A DNA stretch of 64,000 nucleotides from Casuarina equisetifolia (taxonomy: Eukaryota; Streptophyta; Magnoliopsida; Fagales; Casuarinaceae), in the NCBI GenBank assembly GCA_028551475.1, contig CM052355.1, forward strand, positions 2,046,001-2,110,000, read 5' to 3'. A model generated the notes under the pieces. It was given only the letters and a program-made list of their open reading frames with translations, was not told the origin of the DNA and made no database searches. Within the stretch, counting starts at the first letter, position 1; each line of letters opens with the position of its first letter. Position numbers and translations under genes: made by a program. Positions 24,002 through 35,936 of the stretch are shown here, piece after piece.

Positions 24002-25560
24002 AATTAATAGGCTGGCAAGGGACCTCGGGCATTTCTTAGAACCAATAGAAAATGTGGAATTGGGTGATTGTAGATGCTCCAAAAATTCAGTATCAGAGAA
24101 TCCTGCTTACAAATGCTTAAATTTCGAATTATTCCTCCATAAATCATGTCTTGAGGCAATACAAAAGACAGACATGGAGTTCAAACACAAATCAGGTGAA
24201 AGACATCATTTTCCCGAGACAAAAATAACAGGGATGAAGGTTCATGAAGATGATGAGAACAAAGCTGTTTGTTCGACGCCCAAGGAAATGGAACCGCATT
24301 TGTCAGGCAAAAATGCACCTACCATTTACAAATGCTTCATCCCAAAGTGCAACTACTTCATTCATGAATCATGTGTCTAGGCATCCGACGTGATAACCCA
24401 TTACCATTTACATGCTAACCCAAACCACTGGCTTTTATTCACACCAACTGTGCTCGATTACCACGCATAATCAAAATTAGAGGACATGATCATTCCCTTA
24501 CTATTATCCCACCTCTTAGTCAAGAAACGTGCGAAGAGCCACACGTGTCCAGTTTGTAAGGAAAATATGAATAAAGATTATGGAGGATTGTTGTGAAAAA
24601 GCCTGTGGATTCATTGCCCATTTGTAGTGCGCCTATTTTGAGGAGACCAAAGTGGAACTAGTGGTTCTCCTAGCTATCGTAATCTCTGAGTAGAAGGGGA
24701 GAACAAAGAACATATCAGTGCCGGCAAAGATAAATCAACCAACAATTCATTGACATCGGCTTAGACTGCATACACCTTTAAATGGCTTTTTTTGTTGGGA
24801 GTATGATTGCAGTCGTAATGGCTTCTTCTATACATGCAACGAGTGTAGTTGGCTTCGACATGACATTCAATGTGCTGTAATTCCGAAGGCCTTTAACCAT
24901 AAGCTTCACAAACATCGCTGTAACATATCCCTTAACATACTAATGCCACATCAGATAAATAAGGCATTAGTTAGTATGAGGTGTCAAATAAAGCTGTTAA
25001 TTCTGTTATGATGACATGGCAATTCTGTTAGAAGCCTTTAGTTAAGTTGTAACTAACTGAGGCTATTAAGGCGCCATAGTCGTTGCTTTTTGTAAGTTGG
25101 TTAGATCGGTTAAAGCCGGCTAACTAGTATAAATAAGTGGCGGGTGAACTAGGTAGGCATTAAGAAAGTTGTAAGAAGAAGTCTCTGTAATCGCAGAGTC
25201 GAGGTCTCGGGTTCCCTCGTGAAAGAAATCCATTGTAATCATTTTAGTCGAGGAAATTGGTAGAAAGGCTAAGTCAGTTAAGCAGCCATTGTTCTCTTCT
25301 AGTTACTCGGCTATTTGCTCAAAGTCCTAAAGATATTGGAGGTTGTTACAATCGCCTTTTTCGAGGCACTCTTTCAGAACGAGAAGGGAATGCTGGTGGT
25401 GAAAATCCATGGAATGCCAGGAGATTGAAGTGTAATACGTGCAACTTTTGCTTGTGCATGAGATGTGCGACTCTTCCTTTTGTAGCAACACATAAGTATG
25501 ACAAAAATTTCCTAAGGCTTACTAACAAACTAGAAGACAACCCTGATGAATGTTATCAAC
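24002..25560 (+). pseudogene. DC1-domain protein pseudogene C, copy 1
   Basis: The exon opens after AACAG with a 129-residue frame (to 24380) covering degenerate DC1 repeats in which several Cys are lost (CRCSKNSVSENPAYKC; CSTPKEMEPHLSGKN). It ends at TAG in place of the next codon. Broken pieces follow at 24430-24918. A 432-bp solo LTR interrupts the gene at 24919, and the DC1 frame resumes at 25351 (CNTCNFCLCMRCATLP). The last repeat is deleted, so the gene runs straight into flanking sequence near 25561. Clearly non-functional. It is the source or sibling of the copy at 38623-40180. Confidence 0.85.
24919..25350 (+). mobile_element. Solo LTR, 432 bp, TSD ATCGC (copy 1)
   Basis: The LTR starts TGTAACATATCC and ends GGTTGTTACA, and is flanked by ATCGC at 24914-24918 and 25351-25355. 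A TATA-like AGTATAAATAAG lies at about 25126. It splits the DC1 exon. Copia LTRs often have TGTAACA/TGTTACA ends. Confidence 0.92.
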
Positions 25561-26491
25561 AAGAACTACATATGCATTTGGGTATATATATAAGCAATTT
25601 TCTCTCCTTTTATATATATATATATATATATATTGGTGGTTTGTAAATCACTTTTAGATATACAATGAAATGTCATGACAAGATTAAAGATGAAACATGA
25701 GGCATAGTTATACAACCTTCATAGCATCAACTTATCAAATCATTGTTGCCATTAAGTCATACTTCAAAATAAAACCTTGTAATTATTGGCCAATAAAGCG
25801 CTCACCCTATAAGTTGAGAGCAAACATTACATCAAAGCTTCCATCTAAGACATCAATGTCAATGTCTTTAGCCTATAAACACATATTAATTGGTCTAATT
25901 ACACGCCATTAATAAGAGTGAATGAAATTGATTTTTTCAATAAGAGGTCAAAAATTTCTTAATAAATTTAATTCCCCATCTAAACAGAAAAATCCCAGAA
26001 ACGAGAGGTTAGAAAGCGAAGGTTCAGTTTCATTGCGCATACAAATCCTTACCCGAGTAGTTGTAATTGCAGTTCCGTCATACTACATAGAAGCATACTC
26101 GGGGGAAAGATGCTGGGGCATACAAAATTTTTATGCGGGCAAAGATGTTAATGTTGTCACCTTCTTTATCTTAATTGCATCCTCATCATAATGCCCATTG
26201 TTAGTCAGTCTATTGTCACGGAGGCAATCCTTGTCCCTCCCAATGCCAGTTCATCCAACGTTGTCTCTTGCAATTCGTGCGTTGAAAACTTTTATATTTT
26301 CAACTCGAAAATATTGAATGGTTAGTTTGGTTTCCCAAACTAATCAAGGTAGGAGCATTGGGGTAGTTGAATAAGCTTAAAGGACGATAAACTTCATATT
26401 CGAGGTTAATTTTAGTGAGGTTGAAAGCAAGTAGTGAAGCATACAAGAAAAAGTATTTGTGAAGACAGAGAAATTAAGTGGTTAAGAGTGG
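25561..26491 (+). other. 3' flank of DC1 copy C with microsatellite, no gene seen
   Basis: A (TA)n run lies at about 25611-25632. The following ~400 bp matches the 3' flank of copy D. Short frames occur (for example 25922-26191), but none resembles a known protein. Confidence 0.55.
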
Positions 26492-26916
26492 TTAAGAGAG
26501 AGAGAGAGAGACAGAGAGAATATAAGAAACATGTATAGGAAGAAAGAAGATTCGTAGAAGGGGGGGAAAAAATACTGTACCTATCCATCTTCTACAGATT
26601 CCTTGCATCCTCATGAAATTGCTTCCTTTTTGTTCAATGCATTCCATTTTCCCTTGAAACTTGTATTCTCCTTCAAGTCTCCATGGATCCCATGTAGAAG
26701 TATAATCTCCTTCTTGCCTTGTAGTTCCGGCAAGGAGTCGTAACCCAAAGTGACAATATTGGTCATAGACCATTGACTTTTAGAAGGTTCCCATTGACTA
26801 ATTTCACAAGACAACATCCTTCGTGGGTTGTTTGGTAGGTTAAATCCACAAATCTTGAGAGGAAACGGATAGTGGTAGATGGAATGTCGACCATAGAATG
26901 TAATTTGTGGTTTCAA
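26492..26916 (-). pseudogene. Unidentified ORF fragment Y-like, copy 1 of the direct duplication
   Basis: Two overlapping minus-strand frames together encode FNLPNNPRRMLSCEISQWEP, then TNIVTLGYDSLPELQGKKE and HGDLKENTSFKGKWNALN. The middle part resembles fragment Y of arms A and B. A frame change near 26770 breaks it, and at copy 2 the break is shifted by one base. A (GA)n microsatellite (26499-26518) adjoins. I do not recognise the product. Confidence 0.35.
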
Positions 26917-28226
26917 ACATAGGTACTATTGCCGTAACCTATTTAAGTTATTTTTGAACTTGGATTTGTTAGGTTAGATAATATAGCAGACTGTAAGAAC
27001 TGCAAGTGTAAATTTTTTATACCTTCATCATCAAGGACGGAAGTGTAAATTTCTGCAGTCACACTCAATAAGAATGACAATTCTTAATCTACTTGGTTCA
27101 ATGGTTTTGGAGTAAAACCCACCAAAAAATTAGAACTGCAATTGTTAACGGAAACAAAGACTAAACAAAAAGAAAATAATGGACTTTAAGTTTGTCATGG
27201 GCATAGGAAGACACCACTATCATGGAATGTTTGAGGCCGATGATGATTCTAATTGTCAAAAGGGCACATTTTTTGTTGGGTCTCTTAAAACCAATAGTTA
27301 AAAATGAAAATACCTTTGCATATAAAGATATTAGACTAAAATATTAATAGTGTATATTGTTCATTTATATCATTGTTAACAAATTTTCTCATCTCATACG
27401 TAAGGAAACATGTCTTATGAAGACCAGTCTAAAAGCGATGTGTTACGCACTAGAAAATTATATTTTAATACTATTATAACTTATTTAATATAAGTGTTCA
27501 TCCATTACATTTGTAAGTTGGCCTAACCCAATTATGAGTCCCATATTTCTAATATATGTATTGAAGAGACAATAATGATTCTTGGTGGCTGTAAAAACAA
27601 AATAGGATATATAAAAATACAATTTTCACTTTCTTCATCTTTCCACTATTTTTTATTTCTAATGGGTTGCATCAAAGTTGGTTTCATTTCAAATACCATA
27701 TTAGAAATGTTTACTTCCTCCTTAAATGGTTAAGAGAAAAAGATATCTTTTATATAAGAAGAACAAACTAAACTAAAATTTTAAAATATTCATTCATAAT
27801 ATATTCAAAAAAGCATCTTTAGATAGAAGAACTCCAACCCCGATTGTACTCTTTGTTTTGAAAAGTTTTCTAGATAAAACAAAACCTTTTCAATTTTAAT
27901 TTATCCATGTTTGTTGTAATTTATCCGAGTGTTTATGTTTAGTTGTTATAAACAAAACTATAAATTATAATTGTAACAAACCTTGAGATGAGCTCTATAA
28001 AAGAGAGGGGAATATAAAGATATAAAGAAAAGGAAAAGAGAAGAGAATAAAGAAAACATGTATAGAAGTGTTTGTGTTTATTTGTTATCAAAAAACAAGC
28101 AATTGTAGTTGTTAAAGATCATGAGATGAAGGGTGGTATGTTAAAGAGAAGCCAATGTAAATAAACAAAGAAAAAAAAAGGGAGGAGAATAAAGAAAAGA
28201 AAAAGAGAAGAAAATAAAGAAAACAT
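26917..28226 (+). other. Diverged copy of the inner arm sequence, no gene seen
   Basis: 27330-28220 is a diverged copy of 18660-19590, without the LINE insertion in the latter. 26917-27330 has no recognisable feature. Confidence 0.5.
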
Positions 28227-28228
28227 AT

Positions 28229-28556
28229 GGGTGCAAAACTTCTTAAAATATCATTTTTAGCTTGTATCTATTGCATATGGGCAGAAAGGAATAGAAGAAG
28301 ATTTCAAAATACATTAGTTGACATTCCACTCTTGTTGGCTAAAGTAAGAAAAATTGTACGAGGGAGAGCTTCTCTGCTTTACAATATCAAACCCTCACAA
28401 GGTAATGTCTTTTTGAGTGAGATCTGGAGACTTTCAACCTCTATTTTTTCTTACTCTTAGCTTATTTTTGAAAATTGTTGTAATACTAGGATATACCCCT
28501 TTGCTTTTGTATATTATATTCTATTAATGCAACTTACATTAAAAACCAAAAAAAAA
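28229..28556 (+). mobile_element. LINE (non-LTR retrotransposon) 3' end, copy 1
   Basis: The frame ending at 28460 includes FLACIYCIWAERNRRRFQN, the C-terminal zinc-binding/tail region found after plant LINE reverse transcriptases. A short 3' UTR and poly-A (28541-28557) follow. ACATAT flanks it at 28223-28228 and 28557-28562 as a target duplication. The matching place near 19591 in arm B lacks it. It is a heavily 5'-truncated insertion. Confidence 0.72.
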
Positions 28557-28676
28557 ACATATATAAAAAGAGAAAGAGGTTTAGGACAGAAACAAAAACA
28601 TGGTAATTCAAGTTAAGAGATAACACAATGTAGTAATCAACTCATAACACTATGTCTTGCTAAAAGCATATTCATT

Positions 28677-29053
28677 TCATCTTGCTTTCTTGTTGTACAA
28701 ATGCATTCCATTCCTCCTTGCCTTGTAGAAAGCACGCCTCCGACGGTGCTCATGGATCTTCTTTGTAGAAGAACAAATCAATTCATCATATGCATCAATG
28801 TCTTTGTGCTTTTCGGCGTTTGCCAAGAAGCCAGATATTTCTTTCTCTAATTGAAAAGGCACGTCAACTAGTACATCATAACAAGTGGTTCCAGCAGGGC
28901 AATTTCCTGAAAGCTTGATTTTATGCTCCAAATGTGTAGGACGAGGAGGGGCAGTCAAATGCTGAGATATCTTTTTTGTAGTCATAGCAAATTTCATCTT
29001 CTCTTCCCTAAACACTTTCTGAAGGGGTGAATCACATACAAAGAATGATGGAT
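28677..29053 (-). pseudogene. SNF12/BAF60-type SWI/SNF subunit retrocopy fragment, copy 1
   Basis: The minus-strand frame encodes the C-terminal region of the plant SNF12/CHC1 family, including [20 protein letters not shown] and [13 protein letters not shown]. It has no introns and ends in a non-family tail. The gap at 29054 truncates the upstream part. It is equivalent to 43304-43680. Confidence 0.85.
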
Positions 29054-29553
29054 NNNNNNNNNNNNNNNNNNNNNNNNNNNNNNNNNNNNNNNNNNNNNNN
29101 NNNNNNNNNNNNNNNNNNNNNNNNNNNNNNNNNNNNNNNNNNNNNNNNNNNNNNNNNNNNNNNNNNNNNNNNNNNNNNNNNNNNNNNNNNNNNNNNNNNN
29201 NNNNNNNNNNNNNNNNNNNNNNNNNNNNNNNNNNNNNNNNNNNNNNNNNNNNNNNNNNNNNNNNNNNNNNNNNNNNNNNNNNNNNNNNNNNNNNNNNNNN
29301 NNNNNNNNNNNNNNNNNNNNNNNNNNNNNNNNNNNNNNNNNNNNNNNNNNNNNNNNNNNNNNNNNNNNNNNNNNNNNNNNNNNNNNNNNNNNNNNNNNNN
29401 NNNNNNNNNNNNNNNNNNNNNNNNNNNNNNNNNNNNNNNNNNNNNNNNNNNNNNNNNNNNNNNNNNNNNNNNNNNNNNNNNNNNNNNNNNNNNNNNNNNN
29501 NNNNNNNNNNNNNNNNNNNNNNNNNNNNNNNNNNNNNNNNNNNNNNNNNNNNN
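29054..29553. other. Assembly gap, 500 N
   Basis: Exactly 500 N, a conventional size for a gap of unknown length. Open frames across it are artefacts. Confidence 0.99.
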
Positions 29554-32500
29554 CATTTGTTTCTAAATTCAAATTGTTTGGATTTAAATGTGGCATAAGA
29601 TTTTAAAATTGGCTTATCAATTTTTAAATCAATGGCTTCATTTAAATAGGCATATTAATTTTTATATTAACGACTAAAGGATTTAAATCTTCCAATTTAT
29701 TTCTTAATCCAACTATTTGAATTTAAATATGGTATACATTTTGAAAACGAAAAATTTACTGATCAATTTTACATCAACTACTTGATTTTAATTTACATAT
29801 TGATTTCTAAATTAACAACCCCATTTAAATCTTCTAGTTTATTTTTAAATCCGATGGTTGGAATTTAAATTTTAAACATGATTTGAAATTTTTAGATTTT
29901 AAATCTAATGGCTTGATTTAAATATGTCATATGACTTTTAAATTAACTTTATGATTTAAATCATTGGTCTAATTTGAATATGTATATTGACTTTTAAATT
30001 AATAGCTGCTTAAATCTTTTGGTTTATTTTTAAATTTAAATGTTGGAATTTAAATCTAAAATTTGATTTTATACTTACAACTTGTAGATCCAACGATTAG
30101 ATTAAAGTCTTCCATATGATTTTCAAATAGACAATATGATTTAAGTTTGTTGATCAATTTTAAATTAGTGGCTTGATTCAAATATGCAGATCAATGTTTA
30201 AGTTAACAAGATAAGTTAAATCTTTTGGGTTATTATACATCCAACATTTGTATTTTTAATCTAAAATTTGATTTTAAACCTATAGATTTTAGATCCAATT
30301 CCTAGATTTAAGTCTACCATACAATTTTCAAATTGAATGTAGTCCTCCCGCCGTTAATATAAAAATTAATATGCTTATTTAAATGAAGCCATTAATTTAA
30401 AACTAATCAGAAAATTTAAATCTTACCATTTGATTCTAAAATCGTATGTCACATTTAAATCCAAATAGTTAAAATTAAAAATAAATCAAAAGATTTAAAT
30501 CTTAAATTGACGATTAACTTTAAATCTTTGCATTTGTTTCTAAATTCAAATTGTTTGGATTTAAATGTGTCATAAGATTTTAAAATTGGCTGATCAATTT
30601 TTAAATCAATGGCTTCATTTAAATAGGCATATTAATTTTTATATTATCGGCTAACGGATTTAAATCTTCCAATTTATTTCTTAATCCAATTATTTGAATT
30701 TAAATATGGTATACATCTTGAAAACGGAAAATTTACTGATCAATTTTACATCAACTACTTGATTTTAATTTACATATTGATTTCTAAATTAACAACCCCA
30801 TTTAAATCTTCTAGTTTATTTTTAAATCCGATGGTTGGAATTTAAATTTTAAACATGATTTGAAATTTTTAGATTTTAAATCTAATGGCTTGATTTAAAT
30901 ATGTCATATGACTTTTAAATCAACTTTATGATTTAAATCATTGGTCTAATTTGAATATGCATATTGACTTTTAAATTAATAGCTGCTTAAATCTTTTGGT
31001 TTATTTTTAAATTTAAATGTTGGAATTTAAATCTAAAATTCAATTTTATACTTACAACTTGTAGATCCAATGATTAGATTTAAGTCTTCCATATGATTTT
31101 CAAATACACAATATGATTTAAGTTTGTTGAAATGTTTAAGTTAACATGATAAGTTAAATCTTTTGGGTTATTATACATCCAACATTTGTATTTTTAATCT
31201 AAAATTTGATTTTAAACCTATAGATTTTAGATCCTATTCCTAGATTTAAGTCTACCAAACAATTTTCAAATTGAATGTAGTCCTCTCGCCGTTAATATAA
31301 AAATTAATATGCTTATTTAAATGAAGCCATTGATTTAAAACTAATCAGAAAATTTAAATCTTAACATTTGATTCTAAAATTGTATGCCACCATTAAATCC
31401 AAATAGTTGAAATTAAAAATAAATCAAAAGATTTAAATCTTAAATTGACGATAAACTTTAAATCTTTGCATTTGCTTCTAAATTCAAATTGTTTGGATTA
31501 AAATGTGGCATAAGATTTTAAAATTGGCTTATCAATTTTTAAATCAATGGCTTCGTTTAAATAGGCATATTAATTTTTATATTAACGACTAAAGGATTTA
31601 AATCTTCCAATTTATTTCTTAATCCAACTATTTGAATTTCAATATGGTATACATTTTGAAAACGGAAAATTTACTGATCAATTTTACATCAACTACTTGA
31701 TTTTAATTTACATATTGATTTCTAAATTAACAACCCCATTTAAATCTTCTAGTTTATTTTTAAATCCGATGGTTGGAATTTAAATTTTAAACATGATTTG
31801 AAATTTTTAGATTTTAAATCTAATGGCTTGATTTAAATATGTCATATGACTTTTAAATCAACTTTATGATTTAAATCATTGGTCTAATTTGAATATGCAT
31901 ATTGACTTTTAAATTAATAGCTGCTTAAATCTTTTGGTTTATTTTTAAATTTAAATGTTGGAATTTAAATCTAAAATTCAATTTTATACTTACAACTTGT
32001 AGATCCAATGATTAGATTTAAGTCTTCCATATGATTTTCAAATACACAATATGATTTAAGTTTGTTGAAATGTTTAAGTTAACATGATAAGTTAAATCTT
32101 TTGGGTTATTATACATCCAACATTTGTATTTTTAATCTAAAATTTGATTTTAAACCTATAGATTTTAGATCCTATTCCTAGATTTAAGTCTACCAAACAA
32201 TTTTCAAATTGAATGTAGTCCTCTCGCCGTTAATATAAAAATTAATATGCTTATTTAAATGAAGCCATTGATTTAAAACTAATCAGAAAATTTAAATCTT
32301 AACATTTGATTCTAAAATTGTATGCCACCATTAAATCCAAATAGTTGAAATTAAAAATAAATCAAAAGATTTAAATCTTAAATTGACGATAAACTTTAAA
32401 TCTTTGCATTTGCTTCTAAATTCAAATTGTTTGGATTAAAATGTGGCATAAGATTTTAAAATTGGCTTATCAATTTTTAAATCAATGGCTTCGTTTAAAT

Positions 32501-33040
32501 AGGCATATTAATTTTTATATTAACGGCTAAAGGATTTAAATCTTCCAATTTATTTCTTAATCCAACTATTTGAATTTCAATATGGTATACATTTTGAAAA
32601 CGGAAAATTTACTGATCAATTTTACATCAACTACTTGATTTTAATTTACATATTGATTTCTAAATTAACAACCCCATTTAAATCTTCTAATTTATTTTTA
32701 AATCCGATGGTTGGAATTTAAATTTCAAACATGATTTGAAATTTTTAGATTTTAAATCTAATGGCTTGATTTAAATATGTCATATGACTTTTAAATCAAC
32801 TTTATGATTTAAATCATTGGTCTAATTTGAATATGCATATTGACTTTTAAATTAATAGCTGCTTAAATCTTTTAGTTTATTTTTAAATTTAAATGTTGGA
32901 ATTTAAATCTAAATTCGATTTTATACTTACAACTTGTAGATCCAATGATTAGATTAAAGTCTTCCATATGATTTTCAAATAGACAATATGATTTAAGTTT
33001 GTTGATCAATGTTAAATTAGTGGCTTGATTCAAAAGACTC
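29554..33040 (+). repeat. Satellite block 2 (units of 977, 938 and 938 bp, plus a partial)
   Basis: CATTTGYTTCTAAATTC recurs at 29554, 30531, 31469 and 32407, giving spacings of 977, 938 and 938. The last two full units are almost identical and the first is more diverged, with an extra ~39 bp near 30150-30190. Inside each unit, a TTTAAATCTTYY...TTTATTTTTAAATCC motif recurs about every 140-205 bp, so the unit looks like a higher-order repeat of an older monomer. It also contains an imperfect inverted repeat (for example 30350-30470 against 30541-30651). No coding potential. Confidence 0.93.
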
Positions 33041-34502
33041 TTAATCCCAAATTTGTCAAGTCTCTCCAATTGCTATCAACAAAATAGTCTTTTAGAAACA
33101 GCACCTCTACAAAATAAAACAATAATACCAATTCCAATTTAAAAGACAACAGGAAAAAAAAAAATTCACTGAAGCACCCACACAAGTTATATCTAGGTTA
33201 AGGTTGGAAGTTCAACTTCTAAGAAGATGCTACCATGAAAGAAGCATTGGTTTTGCCTTAGGCTGAGTTGAGAATTTCAAGTCCAAAAAATCAACAAAGA
33301 ACATAATCTGTTGCATAAGGAAATTCATATAGAAATGTCAACTAATATAAAATAAGCTTTTAACGTCTTATAAATTCAAGGCCAATCTTAGCATGATTAA
33401 AAACATTCACAAGTAAAAACTAGCATTTCAAAAGAGTTTACACTTTTATCACACTGTATTTCTAAAATTAGCATTTATTTTTTAATTAAGCACTATATCC
33501 TCAACAGGTAGGTTGCTAATAACTTGATTCCTAGCCACTACAAGCAGCTATACAAGCTTCTTCCACCGAGGCCCGAAAGACACCACTGTTGCAGATATTG
33601 GCGAACGCAAGGTGGTATTTCAAGATATCTCCCAAAGAACCACAATATTTTTCGAACAACTGAACTTGAGATCAAATAGGGTCTTAAGACTCAGGCAAAC
33701 AAAAAACTTTATCACAAAATTATGAAAATTTAAATAAAATACAAATAAATATTCTTTTTACCGTTGATTCCACACATTCCAGATCATCAATAGAAGGTAT
33801 TCTCTTGCGATTCAAGATGGAAGGACCTTCCTCAGGTCCATATAGAAACGTTCCAATCAATTCCACACTGCCCTCCAAGTGAAATTTGTACCTCGTAAAC
33901 TCAGTTATTTGCTTAATGTTTTCTCTCTTTTCTGTGTTATTTTGTGATTTCCAATACTATAAGGCAAAAAGCAAATGGATTGTATAAGAGTCAAGAACTT
34001 AGAACACTTTTTAGACTAAACATCAACTATCATTGAAACTTACCCTTTGCATTAGGTGGAAAAGCTTTGCATCTTTCTGGTTCATAATTGTCATGTCCCT
34101 GTAGTCTATAGGAACTAAATAAATGGTTCATTTGTTAGAAAAAAAGCTCAATATCGAAAGAATTTGGACTGCTTGGTGCTTAATTTTCAAAGCCAAATGA
34201 ATCAGCAACAAGAACTACCTATTGCATACCGGTTTTTGTGAGGCACACAAAACGACAAGATGCCATGAGCAATATGTTGAGGAAATCCAAGGGAAGAGGC
34301 GAAGAATGAATACAAATGCGAGAACAAAACCTTAAAAAACCAACAAGTATTGAAAGACATATTTAAAATTGCAATAAGCAATGAAACAATCAATTAAAAG
34401 AGTTTAATAGGAAATGTCAGACATTTTCTGAAAATCAGAATAAAAAGAACATGGCCTCATACAAACAACAAAAACCATAATCTCAAAGAGAGCAACCAAA
34501 AT
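33041..34502 (-). other. Unidentified stretch, possible remnant of a spliced minus-strand gene
   Basis: Two candidate minus-strand exons are visible. The one at about 33757-33945 reads TEFTRYKFHLEGSVELIGTF and GPEEGPSILNRKRIPSIDDL, followed by a GTAAAAAG donor. The one at about 33540-33710 reads FSCSKNIVVLWEIS with a later KYHLAFANIC in another frame. I do not recognise the family, and the downstream exon is frame-broken. The rest is AT-rich with no feature. Confidence 0.3.
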
Positions 34503-34892
34503 CCACACTAACTACAAATCTGTCACAACCCTAGGACTAGGGTTGTGCTTTTAGAACCAAAGTAAACACTAAAGAATACAAAATACCAAATTATATTAAA
34601 ACTCAAATAGAACAACAACTTATAAGAAGAAAGCAATACACAACTTATTAAGATTAGGAACTTAAAGCTTCCTCAATTATAAAGGCCAAGTCAAGGTTTG
34701 AATTTCTTTAATAAGCGTGACTCTACCCTTCTCCTTTGCCCTTTATTTATAACATAATTCTTAGCCCAATATGAATGGATTTTGGATTCCCAAAACAACT
34801 AGGTTTTAGATTCTTAAAGTGACTGAGCTTTAGCCATTTCCTAAAACTACTTAATCTCATATTCGAAATCAACTAGAATTTAGACTCCTACA
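34503..34892 (-). repeat. LTR-like fragment with short tandem sub-repeats
   Basis: 34770-34880 contains several degenerate copies of a ~28-bp unit of the form GGRTTTTRGATTCYYAAA, next to a TTATTTATAACATAA TATA-like site. A related fragment is at 49195-49340. Both look like minus-strand LTR pieces. No ends with target duplications were found. Confidence 0.4.
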
Positions 34893-35080
34893 AAACACGT
34901 GGAAATAGAATTCCACTTTATGCGCAAAAAAGTTGTGCTTAACCTACTCATCACAAAACATATTCCAACCTCTCGACGGCTTGTTGATGCTTTAATAAAG
35001 CCCCTAGCTAAATCCAGCTTCCAGTCTTTCCGCTGCAAACTCAGCATCATCTGCATCCCAAGTTTGAAGGGGACTGAAAA
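34893..35080 (+). mobile_element. Ty1/copia RNase H C-terminal remnant and polypurine tract
   Basis: The frame encodes HVEIEFHFMRKKV, then TSRRLVDALIKPLAKSSF and FRCKLSI. These match the copia RNase H tail (HIEIDxHFxRxKV, ADxLTKPLxxxxF, LRxKLxV). A purine run AAGGGGACTG follows at about 35068. The LTR expected next cannot be delimited. Confidence 0.75.
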
Positions 35081-35936
35081 AGATTGCCATAAGGACGAGC
35101 TGCATGATCACACCCACAGCTCTACAGAACAATGCTGCTTCACTAACATCACAGACACCTCAGCCCCAAGTCAGATCACGACTCAGCGAGCCACATCCCC
35201 ACATACAGTTGCAGCCACATGATTCTCACAAAACATTTTCTCCCCATTTCTGTCCTGTATTCTCGCTTTGTTATAAAAATTGCATAGATATTTTACCTTT
35301 CTCTCCCTTCCTTTATAAATCTATTTGAATGGCCCAAAGGATCAGCTGTAAGCATCGATTCACTCTGTGAGTTAATACAGGAAAGAGCCTCAGAGCTTTT
35401 CTTCTCTCAGTTCTCGCTTTTCTTCTTTTACCACGGGGACTATTAGGAAAAAATTAGTAACACGGGAACGATTCACAAGAAGACTAACAATTTACAGATA
35501 GAGAACAATGATCTTTTTCCTCCACAACAAGAAGGGCAGTAGAAATGATTCCCAGGACCAAAAGAAGAATCCAGAGCCAAAAAGATAGTCATACAATCCG
35601 TATTTACCTAAAATTTGTCCTTAAGACACAATTAAAGCGCAAGAGACCGTGGAAAAAAGATACATGCTTGATCCACTTGATAGCACTTTCATCTAGGCTT
35701 TCAGTGAACATAATGTACGGGTTTTGTCACTGTATTCAATGAAGGAGGGAAAGAAAGTAATGGCCTATTTAGTTGAGAAAAAGGATTGTGCAAACTAAAA
35801 GGAAGGGAGGAGAAGTTAAGAGATGACAAAGAACTCTGAAGGGGAGCATGGGTGTTTTGATTACAACAGTTGTCTTAGTCAAAATAATAATACAAGGATC
35901 AAGCGCCTTTGCTTTGAGAAACAAAAAAGACAACAA
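35081..35936 (+). other. Probable copia LTR remnant and unassigned sequence
   Basis: The first ~350 bp after the polypurine-like tract, with a TTTATAAATC TATA-like site at 35311, is probably a decayed 3' LTR. Its end is not clear. The remainder shows no recognisable gene. Confidence 0.35.

Larger units (their letters stand above)
23981..29053 (+). repeat. Near-identical direct duplication, copy 1
   Basis: This matches 38602-43680 base for base except for scattered SNPs, simple-repeat length changes in (GA)n and (TA)n, and 1-2 base indels. It holds the DC1 copy C exon, a solo LTR, fragment Y, a LINE tail and the end of a SNF12 retrocopy. The right edge is the assembly gap, so its true extent is unknown. 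Confidence 0.95.

Noticed and set aside
25922..26191. 89-residue frame conserved in both direct copies (also 40544-40813)
   Set aside because: Identity simply reflects the recent duplication; no family resemblance and no counterpart in copies A, B or D.
29027..29596. Long open frames across 29054-29553
   Set aside because: They consist almost only of undetermined residues from the 500-N gap; the same holds for 61307-61916.
29554..33040. CRISPR-like array
   Set aside because: The repeats are long AT-rich eukaryotic satellite units without short repeat/unique spacer structure.
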